From Phycicoccus sp. Root101 (GTDB lineage Bacteria > Actinomycetota > Actinomycetes > Actinomycetales > Dermatophilaceae), in NCBI RefSeq assembly GCF_001426245.1, contig NZ_LMCM01000008.1:62001-126000 (forward strand): a stretch of DNA of 64,000 nt. Direction: 5' to 3'. Position numbers and translations under genes: made by a program. Below are positions 43,119 to 51,894 of the stretch, piece by piece. Position 1 is the first letter of the stretch, and every line of letters starts with the position of its first letter. The notes under the pieces were generated by a model that saw only the letters and a list, made by a program, of their open reading frames with translations, was not told the origin of the DNA and searched no databases.

Positions 43119-43976
43119 ATGATGTCCGCCATGGCCACGACCCCCGGCACCCTGATCACCGTCGCGCCCACGGGCGCCGAGCTGTCCAAGTCCGACTTCC
43201 CGCAGCTGCCGACGACGCTCGAGGAGCTCGTCGAGACCGCGGTCGCCTGCGAGGCTGCCGGTGCCTCGATGATCCACCTGCACATCCGCGACGGTGAGCA
43301 CCGCCCGACGCTCGACCACGGCCACCTCAAGGCCGCCGTGGACGCCCTTCGTGAGCAGACGTCGCTCGTCGTCCAGCTGTCCACCGGCGGCAGCGTGCAC
43401 GACCCCCTCGAGCAGCGCCTGACCGTGCTCGACGCGGAGCCGGACTCCTGCTCGCTGACCTGTGGCACCACGAACTTCGGCGACGACGTCTTCCTCAACC
43501 CCTACGGCTTCATCTCCGACCTGTACGTCCAGGCGCAGGAGCGCGAGGTCGTCCCGGAGTTCGAGCTGTTCGACCTCGGCCACGTCGCCGCCCTGGCCCG
43601 CCTCATCGACGCGCACGGCCTGCCCTTCGGGGGGAAGGTCCACGTCGACTTCGTGACCGGTGTGCCCGGCGGTATGCCGGGAAACCCGGCCGCCCTGCTC
43701 GCCGGCGTCGCGATGCTCCCGGCCGAGGTCACGTCCTGGGCCGCGACGGGGATCGGCCGCACGCACCTGCCGATCGCCGCCGCCGCACTCGCCGCGGGCG
43801 GCCACCTGCGGGTCGGGATGGAGGACAACGTGGTGTTCTCCCGCGGGGTCCAGGTCCAGCACAACCGCGAGCTGGTCGAACGCGCCGCTCACCTCGCCGA
43901 AGTCATGCAGCGCCCGGCGATGTCGACCCAGGACGCGCGTTCGATGCTCGGGGTCAAGGACCGCCGCACCGCCTGA
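43119..43976 (+). CDS. BKACE family beta-keto acid cleavage enzyme (DUF849)
   Basis: A 285-residue TIM-barrel enzyme of the 3-keto-5-aminohexanoate cleavage family, which condenses beta-keto acids with acetyl-CoA. Metal and catalytic motifs are present: AAGASMIHLHIRDGEHRPT (HxHxR, about 48), VDFVTGVPGGMPG (about 176) and GGHLRVGMEDN (about 226-236). The natural substrate cannot be read from sequence. It begins ATGATG at 43119; ATG 43131 is an alternative. Confidence 0.9.
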   Translation: MMSAMATTPGTLITVAPTGAELSKSDFPQLPTTLEELVETAVACEAAGASMIHLHIRDGEHRPTLDHGHLKAAVDALREQTSLVVQLSTGGSVHDPLEQRLTVLDAEPDSCSLTCGTTNFGDDVFLNPYGFISDLYVQAQEREVVPEFELFDLGHVAALARLIDAHGLPFGGKVHVDFVTGVPGGMPGNPAALLAGVAMLPAEVTSWAATGIGRTHLPIAAAALAAGGHLRVGMEDNVVFSRGVQVQHNRELVERAAHLAEVMQRPAMSTQDARSMLGVKDRRTA

Positions 43977-44049
43977 CCTGTCGCGGTGTGGTCACCATCA
44001 CGCTGCCTGCAGTTTGCGTTCTGCTAACTGGAGCAAGCATGATGGAGGC

Positions 44050-44556
44050 ATGAGCCGACTTCCACTGGGACCCCTGGGCGGTGACAGCCTCGGTGACTAC
44101 CTGCGTGAGCAGCGTCAGTCCGCGAAGCTCTCGCTGCGCCAGCTGTCCGAGCTGGCAGGCGTCTCGAACCCCTACCTGTCGCAGATCGAGCGGGGCCTGA
44201 AGAAGCCCAGCGCCGAGATCCTCCAGCAGCTCGCCAAGGGCCTCGAGGTCTCCGCCGAGTCGCTCTACGTACGGGCCGGGATCCTCGACGAGCGCCACGG
44301 CCACCCGGCCGAGGCGCCCGACACCCGGGCCGTCATCGGCGCCGACCCGCGACTCAGCGACCGCCAGAAGTCCGCCCTGCTGGACATCTACGACTCCTTC
44401 GTCGGCGGCGACCCCGCCCCGACGAGCCGCACCCGCAAGGCCGCGGCGCCCCGCACGGGCGGCACGAAGGCCGCGACTCCCCGGAGCCGCAAGCCCTCGA
44501 CCGCCACGCGCACGAGCAAGCGCAGCACGCCCTCCACCACCACCCAAGGAGACTGA
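44050..44556 (+). CDS. XRE-type regulator upstream of the HbhA-like gene
   Basis: A 168-residue protein with an N-terminal lambda-repressor-type helix-turn-helix (LREQRQSAKLSLRQLSELAG, then VSNPYLSQIERGLKKPS, about 18-60), a helical middle, and a Thr/Lys/Arg-rich tail (about 122-168). In mycobacteria the same gene directly precedes hbhA. TTGC-N15-GCAA half-sites around 44016-44037, just before the start, may be its own operator. The stop lies one base before the next ATG. Confidence 0.85.
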   Translation: MSRLPLGPLGGDSLGDYLREQRQSAKLSLRQLSELAGVSNPYLSQIERGLKKPSAEILQQLAKGLEVSAESLYVRAGILDERHGHPAEAPDTRAVIGADPRLSDRQKSALLDIYDSFVGGDPAPTSRTRKAAAPRTGGTKAATPRSRKPSTATRTSKRSTPSTTTQGD

Positions 44557-44557
44557 C

Positions 44558-45268
44558 ATGGCACTCGTTGCCGACATCCGCAAGAACGTCATCGACACCA
44601 CCCCCGTGTTCGCCGTGGTCGGCCTGACCGACCTCGCCGTCGAGAAGGTCCGCGACGCCCGCGTCCGCGCCACCACGGTCGGCCTCGAGCTCACCAACGA
44701 CCTCAAGGCAGACCTGAACCCGGCTGCCATCCAGACCAAGGCCCAGGCGCGCGTGTCCGGTGTGGCCGAGCAGGCCCAGGAGCTCCCGGCCCTGGCCCTG
44801 AACCGCAGCCTCGAGCTGGCCGGCAAGGCGCAGGAGTCCTACGAGACCGTCGCCGCCCGCGGCGAGAAGCTCGTCAAGCGCGTGCGCACCCAGAAGGCCA
44901 CCAAGGACCTCATCGCCCAGGCCGAGACCACGGTCGCCCTCGGCAAGGGTGCGGTCACCACCGTGCGCAAGTCTGCCAACGAGCTCCAGCGCTCCGCCAA
45001 GGCCACGCTGACCACCGGCCGCAAGGAGGCCGCCACGGTCGCCGACGCCGTCGCCAGCTCGGTCGCCGTCGAGACCACCGAGGTCGCCACCGCGGCCAAG
45101 GAGTCCGCGAAGCGCACCCGCACGGCTGCCAAGCGCACCTCCACCACCGCCAAGAAGTCGGCCACCGCGACCAAGACCGCCACCAAGCGCGCGACCACCG
45201 GTGCCCGCAAGACCGCCTCCACCGCGAAGAAGGCCACCGCCACGACCGCGGCCAAGGTCGGCGACTGA
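44558..45268 (+). CDS. HbhA-like Lys/Ala-rich protein
   Basis: A 236-residue protein. The N-terminus MALVADIRKNVIDTTPVFAV resembles the start of mycobacterial HbhA; a long coiled-coil helix spans about 20-170, and the C-terminus is built of Lys/Ala/Thr repeats of the AAKRTSTTAKKSATATKTA kind. HbhA binds heparan sulfate in pathogens; in non-pathogens a role in lipid inclusions, adhesion or aggregation is possible. AAGGAG at 44546-44551 is its ribosome site. The gene ends at a 15-bp hairpin. Confidence 0.85.
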   Translation: MALVADIRKNVIDTTPVFAVVGLTDLAVEKVRDARVRATTVGLELTNDLKADLNPAAIQTKAQARVSGVAEQAQELPALALNRSLELAGKAQESYETVAARGEKLVKRVRTQKATKDLIAQAETTVALGKGAVTTVRKSANELQRSAKATLTTGRKEAATVADAVASSVAVETTEVATAAKESAKRTRTAAKRTSTTAKKSATATKTATKRATTGARKTASTAKKATATTAAKVGD

Positions 45269-45296
45269 TCACGGTCCTGCCCTGAGCAGACTCTGC

Positions 45297-45330
45297 GCAG
45301 GCCCCCACCCGGCAACGGGTGGGGGCCTGC
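45297..45330 (+). terminator. Intrinsic terminator after the HbhA-like gene
   Basis: GCAGGCCCCCACCCG (45297-45311) and CGGGTGGGGGCCTGC (45316-45330) form a perfect 15-bp stem closed by a GCAA tetraloop. There is no U-tract. Confidence 0.85.
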
Positions 45331-45363
45331 GTCGTCCCGCGGGCCGTGGCTAGGCTCGGGAGG

Positions 45364-46347
45364 GTGAGCACGCCGCATACCGTCACCCCGCCCGCCCTCG
45401 ACGACGCCCCCGTCCTCGCGCACTACGTGCGCGGCGGGTTCGTGGAGTCCGCCCACCGGGCCTCGGTGGTCGTGACCGCCGCGGACGGCGGCGAGCACCT
45501 GCTGGCGCTCGGCGCCGTCGACGACCCGGTGTTCCCGCGGTCGTCCAACAAGCCGGTCCAGACGCTGGCCATGGTCCGTGCGGGCCTGCGTATGCCGCCG
45601 GCGCACCTCGCGCTCGCCTCCGCGAGCCACTCGGGCGAGGACTTCCACCTCGCCGCGGTGCGCGAGATGCTCGCCTCCGTCGGGCTGACCGAGGGCGCGC
45701 TGCAGAACACCGCTGACTACCCCGTCAACGAGGAGGCCCGCGAGGCGGTCATTCGCAGTGGCGGCGGCAAGCTCCCCATCACCCAGAACTGCTCCGGCAA
45801 GCATGCCGCGATGCTGGCCACCTGCGTCGTGAACGGCTGGGACACCGCCACCTACCGCGACCCCTCGCACCCGCTGCAGGTCGCGATCGCGCAGACGCTG
45901 GCCGAGCTGACCGGTGACGAGATCACCTCGACCGCCGTCGACGGCTGCGGTGCGCCCGTCATGGCCGTCACGCTCGCCGGTCTCGCCCGCGCGTTCGGGA
46001 CGATGGCGTCCGCGCCCGCCGGGACCCACGAGGCCGAGGTGGCCGACGCCATCCGCGCGAACCCCGCGTACCTCGGCGGCACCGGCCGCGACGTCACCGC
46101 CCTCATCGAGCACACCCCCGGCCTCATCGCCAAGGACGGCGCCGAGTCCGTGTATGCCGTGGGGCTGGCCGACGGGCGCGGGATCGCCCTCAAGGTCGCC
46201 GACGGCTACCCGCGGGCCAAGCCAGTGATCCTGGCTGCCGTGCTGCGCCACCTCGGCGTGGAGTCGGCGGCCATCGCCCAGCTCGAGCACTCCCCGGTCC
46301 TCGGGCACGGGGAGCCGGTCGGCGCGATCGTGGCCGTCAACCTCTGA
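45364..46347 (+). CDS. Type III-like (R. etli-type) asparaginase family protein
   Basis: A 327-residue member of the asparaginase family typified by the Rhizobium etli enzyme, unrelated to E. coli asparaginase. Typical motifs are RSSNKPVQTLAMV (about 59-71), ASASHSGEDFHL, NCSGKHAAMLATCV (about 142) and TSTAVDGCGAPVMAV (about 190). It converts Asn to Asp and ammonia if fully active. It starts with GTG 45364 and is followed 21 bases later by dtd. Confidence 0.87.
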   Translation: MSTPHTVTPPALDDAPVLAHYVRGGFVESAHRASVVVTAADGGEHLLALGAVDDPVFPRSSNKPVQTLAMVRAGLRMPPAHLALASASHSGEDFHLAAVREMLASVGLTEGALQNTADYPVNEEAREAVIRSGGGKLPITQNCSGKHAAMLATCVVNGWDTATYRDPSHPLQVAIAQTLAELTGDEITSTAVDGCGAPVMAVTLAGLARAFGTMASAPAGTHEAEVADAIRANPAYLGGTGRDVTALIEHTPGLIAKDGAESVYAVGLADGRGIALKVADGYPRAKPVILAAVLRHLGVESAAIAQLEHSPVLGHGEPVGAIVAVNL

Positions 46348-46368
46348 CCCGGGCAGCCTGAGCCAGTC

Positions 46369-46794
46369 GTGCGCGCGGTCGTGCAGCGGGTCTCCTCGGC
46401 CTCGGTCACCGTCGACGGCGAGGTCGTCGGCGCGATCGAGCGCCCGGGGCTGCTGGTGCTGGTCGGTGTCACCCACGACGACGGCCCCGAGCAGGTCGCG
46501 ACGTTGGCCCGCAAGATCGCCGACCTGCGGATCCTGCGCGACGAGCGGTCGGTCTCGGACGTCGGTGCGCCGGTGCTGGTCGTCAGCCAGTTCACCCTCT
46601 ACGCCGACACCCGCAAGGGCCGTCGGCCGTCGTGGGGTGCAGCCGCACCGGGACCGGTGGCCGAGCCGCTGGTCGAGGCCGTGGTCGAGGCCCTGAGGGG
46701 CCGGGGCATCGACGTGGCGACGGGACGGTTCGGCGCGGACATGCAGGTCTCCCTGGTCAATGACGGCCCGGTGACACTGGTCCTCGAAGTCTGA
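46369..46794 (+). CDS. dtd: D-aminoacyl-tRNA deacylase
   Basis: A 141-residue protein with [18 protein letters not shown] at the N-terminus, the catalytic-pocket motif [16 protein letters not shown] (about 78-93) and the C-terminal [18 protein letters not shown] with the cross-subunit Gly-x-Pro region. It removes D-amino acids and glycine mischarged on tRNA. It starts with GTG. Length is normal. Confidence 0.95.
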   Translation: MRAVVQRVSSASVTVDGEVVGAIERPGLLVLVGVTHDDGPEQVATLARKIADLRILRDERSVSDVGAPVLVVSQFTLYADTRKGRRPSWGAAAPGPVAEPLVEAVVEALRGRGIDVATGRFGADMQVSLVNDGPVTLVLEV

Positions 46795-46811
46795 CGTCTA
46801 GGCTGGGGCCC

Positions 46812-47150
46812 ATGTTCGCACTCGGGAGCCTCCAGGCCGTGGTGACCCTGCTGCTCAGCCTCCTGGCCTTCGCAGCCGAGGTCTTCGCGCTCGTCGACGG
46901 CCTGCGGTACCGGCCCGAGGTCTACCTGGCGGCGGGCAAGCGCACGAAGAAGTTCTGGACGATCGTCCTCGGGGTCGCGGTGGTCCTGGGCTTCGTCTCC
47001 ATCGGCGGCGGCGGCCGGATCTTCTCCATCGGCCTCATCGCCTTCGTGGCGGCCGCCATCTACCTCGCCGACGTCCGGCCCGCCCTCCGGTCGATGGTCG
47101 GTCGTGGCGGCAGCGGGAACCAGCACATGGGCCCCTACGGACCGTGGTGA
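46812..47150 (+). CDS. DUF2516 family membrane protein
   Basis: A 112-residue protein with three hydrophobic helices (about 3-28, 51-68, 72-90) and the family stretch EVFALVDGLRYRPEVYLAAG. In mycobacteria a DUF2516 protein lies just after hbhA; here asparaginase and dtd lie between. It overlaps the next gene slightly. Function unknown. Confidence 0.82.
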   Translation: MFALGSLQAVVTLLLSLLAFAAEVFALVDGLRYRPEVYLAAGKRTKKFWTIVLGVAVVLGFVSIGGGGRIFSIGLIAFVAAAIYLADVRPALRSMVGRGGSGNQHMGPYGPW

Positions 47151-47578
47151 ACGACGTGGCCGACGAGCTGGTGGACGACAGGGTGAAGGACGACGTGGTG
47201 AAGGACGACGGGGGAGTGCAGATGCGGGACCCGCGCGACGAGACGTTCGTCCAGGAACGTCCCTGGGGGCAGTTCGAGCAGTTCGTGTCCAACGAGCGCG
47301 TGACGGTCAAGATCATCACCGTCCAGCCGGGCCACCGACTCTCGCTGCAGACCCACGAGAACCGTGGTGAGTTCTGGCAGGTCCTGGACGGTCCCATGGA
47401 GGTCACCGTCGGTGACCGCACGTGGGTCGCGGCCTCGGGCGAGAAGGTCTGGGCACCGCAGGGATCGGTCCACCGCATGGCCAACCACGGCGACGCCCCG
47501 GGCCGCATGCTCGAAGTCGCCTTCGGTGACTTCGACGAGGCCGACATCGTGCGGCTCCAGGACGACTACGCCCGCTGA
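47147..47578 (+). CDS. Type II phosphomannose-isomerase-like cupin protein
   Basis: A protein of about 143 residues whose core (FVQERPWGQFEQFVSNERVT onward) is the cupin domain found at the C-terminus of bifunctional mannose-6-phosphate isomerases. The metal-binding cupin motifs are LSLQTHENRGEFWQVL and VHRMANHG. It stands alone without the guanylyltransferase domain. GTG 47147 overlaps the DUF2516 stop; ATG 47222 is an alternative start. Its 3' end overlaps the convergent methyltransferase by 13 bases. Confidence 0.8.
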   Translation: MNDVADELVDDRVKDDVVKDDGGVQMRDPRDETFVQERPWGQFEQFVSNERVTVKIITVQPGHRLSLQTHENRGEFWQVLDGPMEVTVGDRTWVAASGEKVWAPQGSVHRMANHGDAPGRMLEVAFGDFDEADIVRLQDDYAR

Positions 47579-48372
47579 CCACCGGGGGTGACGGCGTCCC
47601 AGGCGACGGTGAGCTCACCCAGGCGCCAACGGCTCGGCCCGTCGAGCAGCGGCCAGCCGTCGTCCCGCAAGGTCGTCGCGGTGGCGAGGAACCGTTGCCG
47701 CACACCGAAGCTCGCGTGGTGCGCCGAATGTGCCCAGGCGCGGTCGAGGGCGCCGAGCCACGCGTGCACGGGTTCGCCGGGGACGTTGCGGTGGATCAGC
47801 GCCTTGGGCAGCCGCTCCGCGATGTCGGAGGGTGCGTCGAGTCCGCGCAACCGCCAGGAGAGCGTGAGCGAGACGGGGCCGGTGCGGTCGACGGCGACCC
47901 ACGTGCTGCGCCGACCCAGCTCGTCGCACGTCCCGTCGACCAGGAGGCCGTCGTCGGTGAGGCGCTCGCGCACGGTGTCCCACGCGGGCCCGACCTGCGA
48001 CTCGTCATACTGCCGAAGGACGTTGAACGCCCTCACCACGGTCGCCCGGCGCCCGTCGTCAAGCGGCACCTCGAACCCGCCCAGCCGGAAGGCCAGCCCC
48101 TCCCGCGCCAGGGACCGGCCCAGGGCGACGCGGGCCGGGTCGATCTCGACACCGACGACCTCGACGTCCGCACGCACCACGCGGAGGCGGTCGTGCAGCT
48201 CGACGGCGGTGACCGGTGAGGCGCCGTAGCCGAGGTCCACGACGACCGGCGGGTCCACGGCGCGGCGCAGGCGCCACGCCTGGGGGCCGGCCAGCCAACG
48301 GTCGACCCGGCGGAGGCGGTTGGGGTTGGTGGTTCCCCGGGTGATCGTCCCGACCGGCCGTTGCACCACCAC
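47566..48372 (-). CDS. Class I SAM-dependent methyltransferase-like protein
   Basis: A 268-residue protein with a SAM-binding motif I PPVVVDLGYGASPVTAVELH (about 41-60), an acidic end of strand 2 (VVGVEID) and a later strand VVRAFNVLRQYDES. The substrate is unknown. The start is one of three consecutive GTG codons at 48364-48372; longer upstream readings run into unrelated sequence. It overlaps the convergent cupin gene by 13 bases. Confidence 0.75.
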   Translation of the reverse strand: MVVQRPVGTITRGTTNPNRLRRVDRWLAGPQAWRLRRAVDPPVVVDLGYGASPVTAVELHDRLRVVRADVEVVGVEIDPARVALGRSLAREGLAFRLGGFEVPLDDGRRATVVRAFNVLRQYDESQVGPAWDTVRERLTDDGLLVDGTCDELGRRSTWVAVDRTGPVSLTLSWRLRGLDAPSDIAERLPKALIHRNVPGEPVHAWLGALDRAWAHSAHHASFGVRQRFLATATTLRDDGWPLLDGPSRWRLGELTVAWDAVTPGGQRA

Positions 48373-48412
48373 GGCAGCAGCGTACGGCGCACCGCGGCCT
48401 AGGGTTGGCTCC

Positions 48413-49195
48413 GTGCACTGGCGCGAGAGGAACATCAGCCGCAGCATGGTCGCGCTGGTGGCCTCGCTGAGCGCCCTCGCCCTGCTCGGGCTCTGGACCC
48501 AGCTGCCCGGGTGGCTGGGTCGGGACGCCGGCGTCAGCGACGTCTCGCCCGGCCTGCTGCGGGTGGCACCCGGTGCCAAGGGGGTGGCCACCCTCGGCGG
48601 CGGGGTGACGGTGTCCCTGTATCCCGACGGGATGCGGATCGTGCGCGGCCAGAGCCTGCTCACCCAGACCGTCATCGGCGGCTCGATGATCAGTGCGGTC
48701 GAGGGCCGGGCGACCGGCACCGGCGCGGACACCGACGAGCACGTCACCCGCCGCCTGAGCAACCTGTCGATCGACGAGCTGGTGTTCCTGCCCGGGCGGG
48801 CGACGTACTTCGGGACGGTCTCGGACGGGGCGCTCTCGATGCCGGTGGTGATCCGTATCGAGCTGGCCGGGTCGGTGATCCGCGTCGGCGCCTCCGTCAA
48901 CGGAGCGGACGGCATCGTGTGGCACCTCGACCACCGCCCGCTGACGACCGGACTGCGGCCGGCCCTCACGGCCCGCAACCTGCGCGGCACGGCGGCGTGG
49001 ATCTCCCCGGGGAGCGTCGAAGGGCAGGGCGCCTTCTCCACGAACCTGGGGACCGACGTCGGGGTGGGACCCGGACGGGTGGCACGCGGGGTGGACGTGC
49101 GGGCCGACGGCCGCATCGACGTGCACATCTGGTCCGACGCGGGGTTCCTCACCATCTCGTCGTACGCGCGTCCGCAGCCCGCCCCGTCGGGGTGA
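48413..49195 (+). CDS. Membrane-anchored hypothetical protein
   Basis: A 260-residue protein with one N-terminal membrane helix (about 12-33) and a predicted beta-rich extracellular part (for example VTVSLYPDGMRIVRG and RIDVHIWSDAGFLTISSY). No catalytic motif is evident and I do not recognise the family. It starts with GTG and lies 30 bases before mshA in the same direction, so they may be co-transcribed. Confidence 0.6.
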   Translation: MHWRERNISRSMVALVASLSALALLGLWTQLPGWLGRDAGVSDVSPGLLRVAPGAKGVATLGGGVTVSLYPDGMRIVRGQSLLTQTVIGGSMISAVEGRATGTGADTDEHVTRRLSNLSIDELVFLPGRATYFGTVSDGALSMPVVIRIELAGSVIRVGASVNGADGIVWHLDHRPLTTGLRPALTARNLRGTAAWISPGSVEGQGAFSTNLGTDVGVGPGRVARGVDVRADGRIDVHIWSDAGFLTISSYARPQPAPSG

Positions 49196-49225
49196 CGAGG
49201 GGTCCGCAGTGGCAGACTCGGGAGC

Positions 49226-50539
49226 ATGGGCTCCCGCGACCGCATCGACCGTGTCGCCATGCTCAGCGTCCACACCTCGCCGCTCGAGCAGCCGGGCACC
49301 GGTGACGCCGGTGGCCTCAACGTGTACGTCGTCGAGGTGGCCCGTGAGCTGGCCAAGCGGGACGTCGAGGTCGAGATCTTCACGCGCACGACCACGGCCG
49401 AGCTCGCCCCCACCGTCGAGCTCGAGCCGGGGGTGCTGGTCCGCCACGTGACGGCCGGACCCTACGAAGGGCTCGGCAAGAACGACCTCCCCGGCCAGCT
49501 GTGCGCCTTCGCCGCCGGAGTCATGCGCACGGGCGCGCACGCCCCCGAGGACCACTACAGCCTCGTCCACTCGCACTACTGGCTCTCGGGCCAGGTCGGC
49601 TGGCTGGCGGCCGACCGCTGGCAGGTGCCGCTCGTGCACACGATGCACACCATGGCCCGGGTCAAGAACCGCCACCTCGCGGACGGCGACGCCCCGGAGC
49701 CGTCCGGCCGCGAGATCGGCGAGCTCCAGGTCGTCGAGGCCGCCGACCGCCTCATCGCCAACACCGCGGGGGAGCGGGCCGAGCTGATCGACCTGTATGC
49801 AGCGGACCCCGACAAGGTGGTCGTCGTGCCCCCCGGGGTGGACCTGTCCGTCTTCTCGCCGGGCGACCAGCGCGCGTCGCGGGCCCTGGTCGGCGTGGCG
49901 CCGGACGCGAAGGTGCTGCTCTTCGTCGGGCGGATCCAGCCGCTCAAGGCCCCCGAGGTGCTCGTCAAGGCAGCCGCAGAGCTGATCGGCCGCCACCCCG
50001 AGTGGTGCGGACAGCTCGTCGTGGCGGTTCTCGGCGGGCCGAGCGGGTCCGGGCTCGAGCACCCGGAGTCGCTGCAGGAGCTGACGGTGGCGCTGGGGCT
50101 GACGGCGCAGGTGCGGTTCGTCCCGCCGGTGTCCCGCCCCGAGCTCGCCCACTGGTACCGGGCGGCCGACCTGGTCGCGGTGCCGTCGCACTCCGAGTCG
50201 TTCGGTCTCGTCGCCGTCGAGGCGCAGGCCTGCGGCACCCCGGTCGTCGCCGCTGACGTCGGTGGCCTGCCGACGGCCGTGGGTGACGCCGGCGTGCTCG
50301 TCGCCGGGCACGACATCCCCACCTGGGCCGACGCCCTGGAAGGACTGCTCATGGACCCCATGCGCCGAGAGGCCTTGTCTAACAAGGCTGTCGAGCACGC
50401 CGCACTGTTCGGCTGGGACCGCACAGCCGACCGGCTGTACGAGGTCTACATCGAGGCGATGCGCGCCCGCGAACGGGTCTCCGACCCGCCGTCACCCAAC
50501 GGTGCGCTCGTCGGCGTGCCCTCGGCGGTGACGCCGTGA
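49226..50539 (+). CDS. mshA: D-inositol-3-phosphate glycosyltransferase
   Basis: A 437-residue GT4 glycosyltransferase, the first enzyme of mycothiol synthesis. It has [20 protein letters not shown] (about 10-29) and [14 protein letters not shown] typical of Msh[13 protein letters not shown] (about 113), [13 protein letters not shown] and the donor-binding [20 protein letters not shown] (about 322-341). It is followed by a YbjN-like gene and gpmA, as in mycobacteria. Confidence 0.95.
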   Translation: MGSRDRIDRVAMLSVHTSPLEQPGTGDAGGLNVYVVEVARELAKRDVEVEIFTRTTTAELAPTVELEPGVLVRHVTAGPYEGLGKNDLPGQLCAFAAGVMRTGAHAPEDHYSLVHSHYWLSGQVGWLAADRWQVPLVHTMHTMARVKNRHLADGDAPEPSGREIGELQVVEAADRLIANTAGERAELIDLYAADPDKVVVVPPGVDLSVFSPGDQRASRALVGVAPDAKVLLFVGRIQPLKAPEVLVKAAAELIGRHPEWCGQLVVAVLGGPSGSGLEHPESLQELTVALGLTAQVRFVPPVSRPELAHWYRAADLVAVPSHSESFGLVAVEAQACGTPVVAADVGGLPTAVGDAGVLVAGHDIPTWADALEGLLMDPMRREALSNKAVEHAALFGWDRTADRLYEVYIEAMRARERVSDPPSPNGALVGVPSAVTP

Positions 50540-51090
50540 GCGGTCAGCCCGGCGCCGGGAGCAGGGACCAGTCCGCGCCGGCTGGGCTCGCCGGGGTGCT
50601 CGAGGGCTACCTCGCCGACGCCGGCATCGAGTGGGAGCCGGGCGCGCGCTCCGGCGAGTACGTGCTCACCCTGCCGGGCGAGAAGAAGCTCAAGACGGTG
50701 GCGTCGCTCGTGGCCGGCGAGTCGTCGCTGTCGGTGTCGGCGTTCGTCATCCGCAACCCCGACGAGAACCACGAGACCTTCTACCGCTACCTGCTCCGCA
50801 AGAACCTGCGCCTGCCCGGCCTGGCCTACGCCATCGACACCGCCGGTGACGTCTACGTCACCGGCCGCCTGCCCGCGGACGGGGTCGACGCGGCATACCT
50901 CGACCAGCTTCTCGGCGCGCTGCTGGACGCCGCCGACACGCACTTCAACGAGCTGCTCGCGATCGGGTTCCGCACGAGCATGCAGAAGGAGTGGGACTGG
51001 CGGGTGTCGCGCGGGGAGTCGCTGCGCAACCTCGAGGCGTTCCGGCACCTCCTCGACGGTCGGTCGGCGGCGGACGCCCCAACGTCCTGA
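50536..51090 (+). CDS. YbjN-domain protein
   Basis: A 184-residue protein of the YbjN/type III secretion chaperone-like fold: [20 protein letters not shown] (about 53-72) and [20 protein letters not shown] (about 77-96). The same gene follows mshA in mycobacteria. Its GTG start overlaps the mshA stop by 4 bases. Function unknown. Confidence 0.85.
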   Translation: MSGQPGAGSRDQSAPAGLAGVLEGYLADAGIEWEPGARSGEYVLTLPGEKKLKTVASLVAGESSLSVSAFVIRNPDENHETFYRYLLRKNLRLPGLAYAIDTAGDVYVTGRLPADGVDAAYLDQLLGALLDAADTHFNELLAIGFRTSMQKEWDWRVSRGESLRNLEAFRHLLDGRSAADAPTS

Positions 51091-51156
51091 GACGCCCCTG
51101 AGACGGCCCTGAGACGGCCCCTGCGCGGTGCCGCGCACGGTCACTACGCTGGACCC

Positions 51157-51891
51157 ATGGCATACACCCTCATCCTGCTGCGCCACGGGCACTCCGACTG
51201 GAACGCCAAGAACCTCTTCACCGGCTGGGTCGACGTCGACCTCAACGACCAGGGTCGCGACGAAGCGGTCGCAGGCGGAAGGTTGTTGAAGGACAAGGGA
51301 GTTCTGCCGACCGTCGTGCACACGTCGGTGCTGCGCCGGGCGATCACCACGGCCAACCTGGCGCTCGACGCCGCCGACCGCCACTGGATCCCGGTGCGCC
51401 GTGACTGGCGGCTCAACGAGCGCCACTACGGCGCGCTCCAGGGCCTGGACAAGGCGGCCACCCGTGAGAAGTACGGCGACGAGCAGTTCATGCTGTGGCG
51501 CCGCTCGTTCGACACCCCGCCGCCGCCGATCGAGGTGGGTTCGGAGTTCGACCAGTCGGGCGACCCCCGCTACGCCGGTGTCGAGGTCCCCCGCACGGAG
51601 TGCCTCAAGGACGTCATCGCGCGGATGATGCCGTACTGGGAGGGCGCCATCCAGGACGACCTGCGGGCCGGTGAGACGGTGCTCGTCACCGCCCACGGCA
51701 ACAGCCTGCGTGCCCTGGTCAAGCACCTGGACCAGATCAGCGACGAGGACATCGCCGGCCTGAACATCCCGACCGGCCAGCCGTTGGTCTACACCCTCGG
51801 CGAGGACTTCATGCCGACCAAGCCGGCCGAGTACCTCGACCCGGAGGCGGCTGCCGAGGCAGCCGCCGCCGTGGCCAACCAGGGGCGCTAG
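51157..51891 (+). CDS. gpmA: 2,3-bisphosphoglycerate-dependent phosphoglycerate mutase
   Basis: A 244-residue glycolytic mutase. The catalytic motif [10 protein letters not shown] (His about 10), the substrate loop [13 protein letters not shown] (about 87-99) and second His in [16 protein letters not shown] (about 182) are all present. Length is normal. It lies upstream of the senX3-regX3 region as in mycobacteria, but here a sigma-factor operon intervenes. Confidence 0.95.
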   Translation: MAYTLILLRHGHSDWNAKNLFTGWVDVDLNDQGRDEAVAGGRLLKDKGVLPTVVHTSVLRRAITTANLALDAADRHWIPVRRDWRLNERHYGALQGLDKAATREKYGDEQFMLWRRSFDTPPPPIEVGSEFDQSGDPRYAGVEVPRTECLKDVIARMMPYWEGAIQDDLRAGETVLVTAHGNSLRALVKHLDQISDEDIAGLNIPTGQPLVYTLGEDFMPTKPAEYLDPEAAAEAAAAVANQGR

Positions 51892-51894
51892 CGG

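Noticed and set aside
47566-50398. Very long minus-strand frames opposite mshA and joined to the methyltransferase
   Set aside because: Homology to a methyltransferase is restricted to 47566-48372; the upstream extension is antisense to the 48413 gene and mshA.
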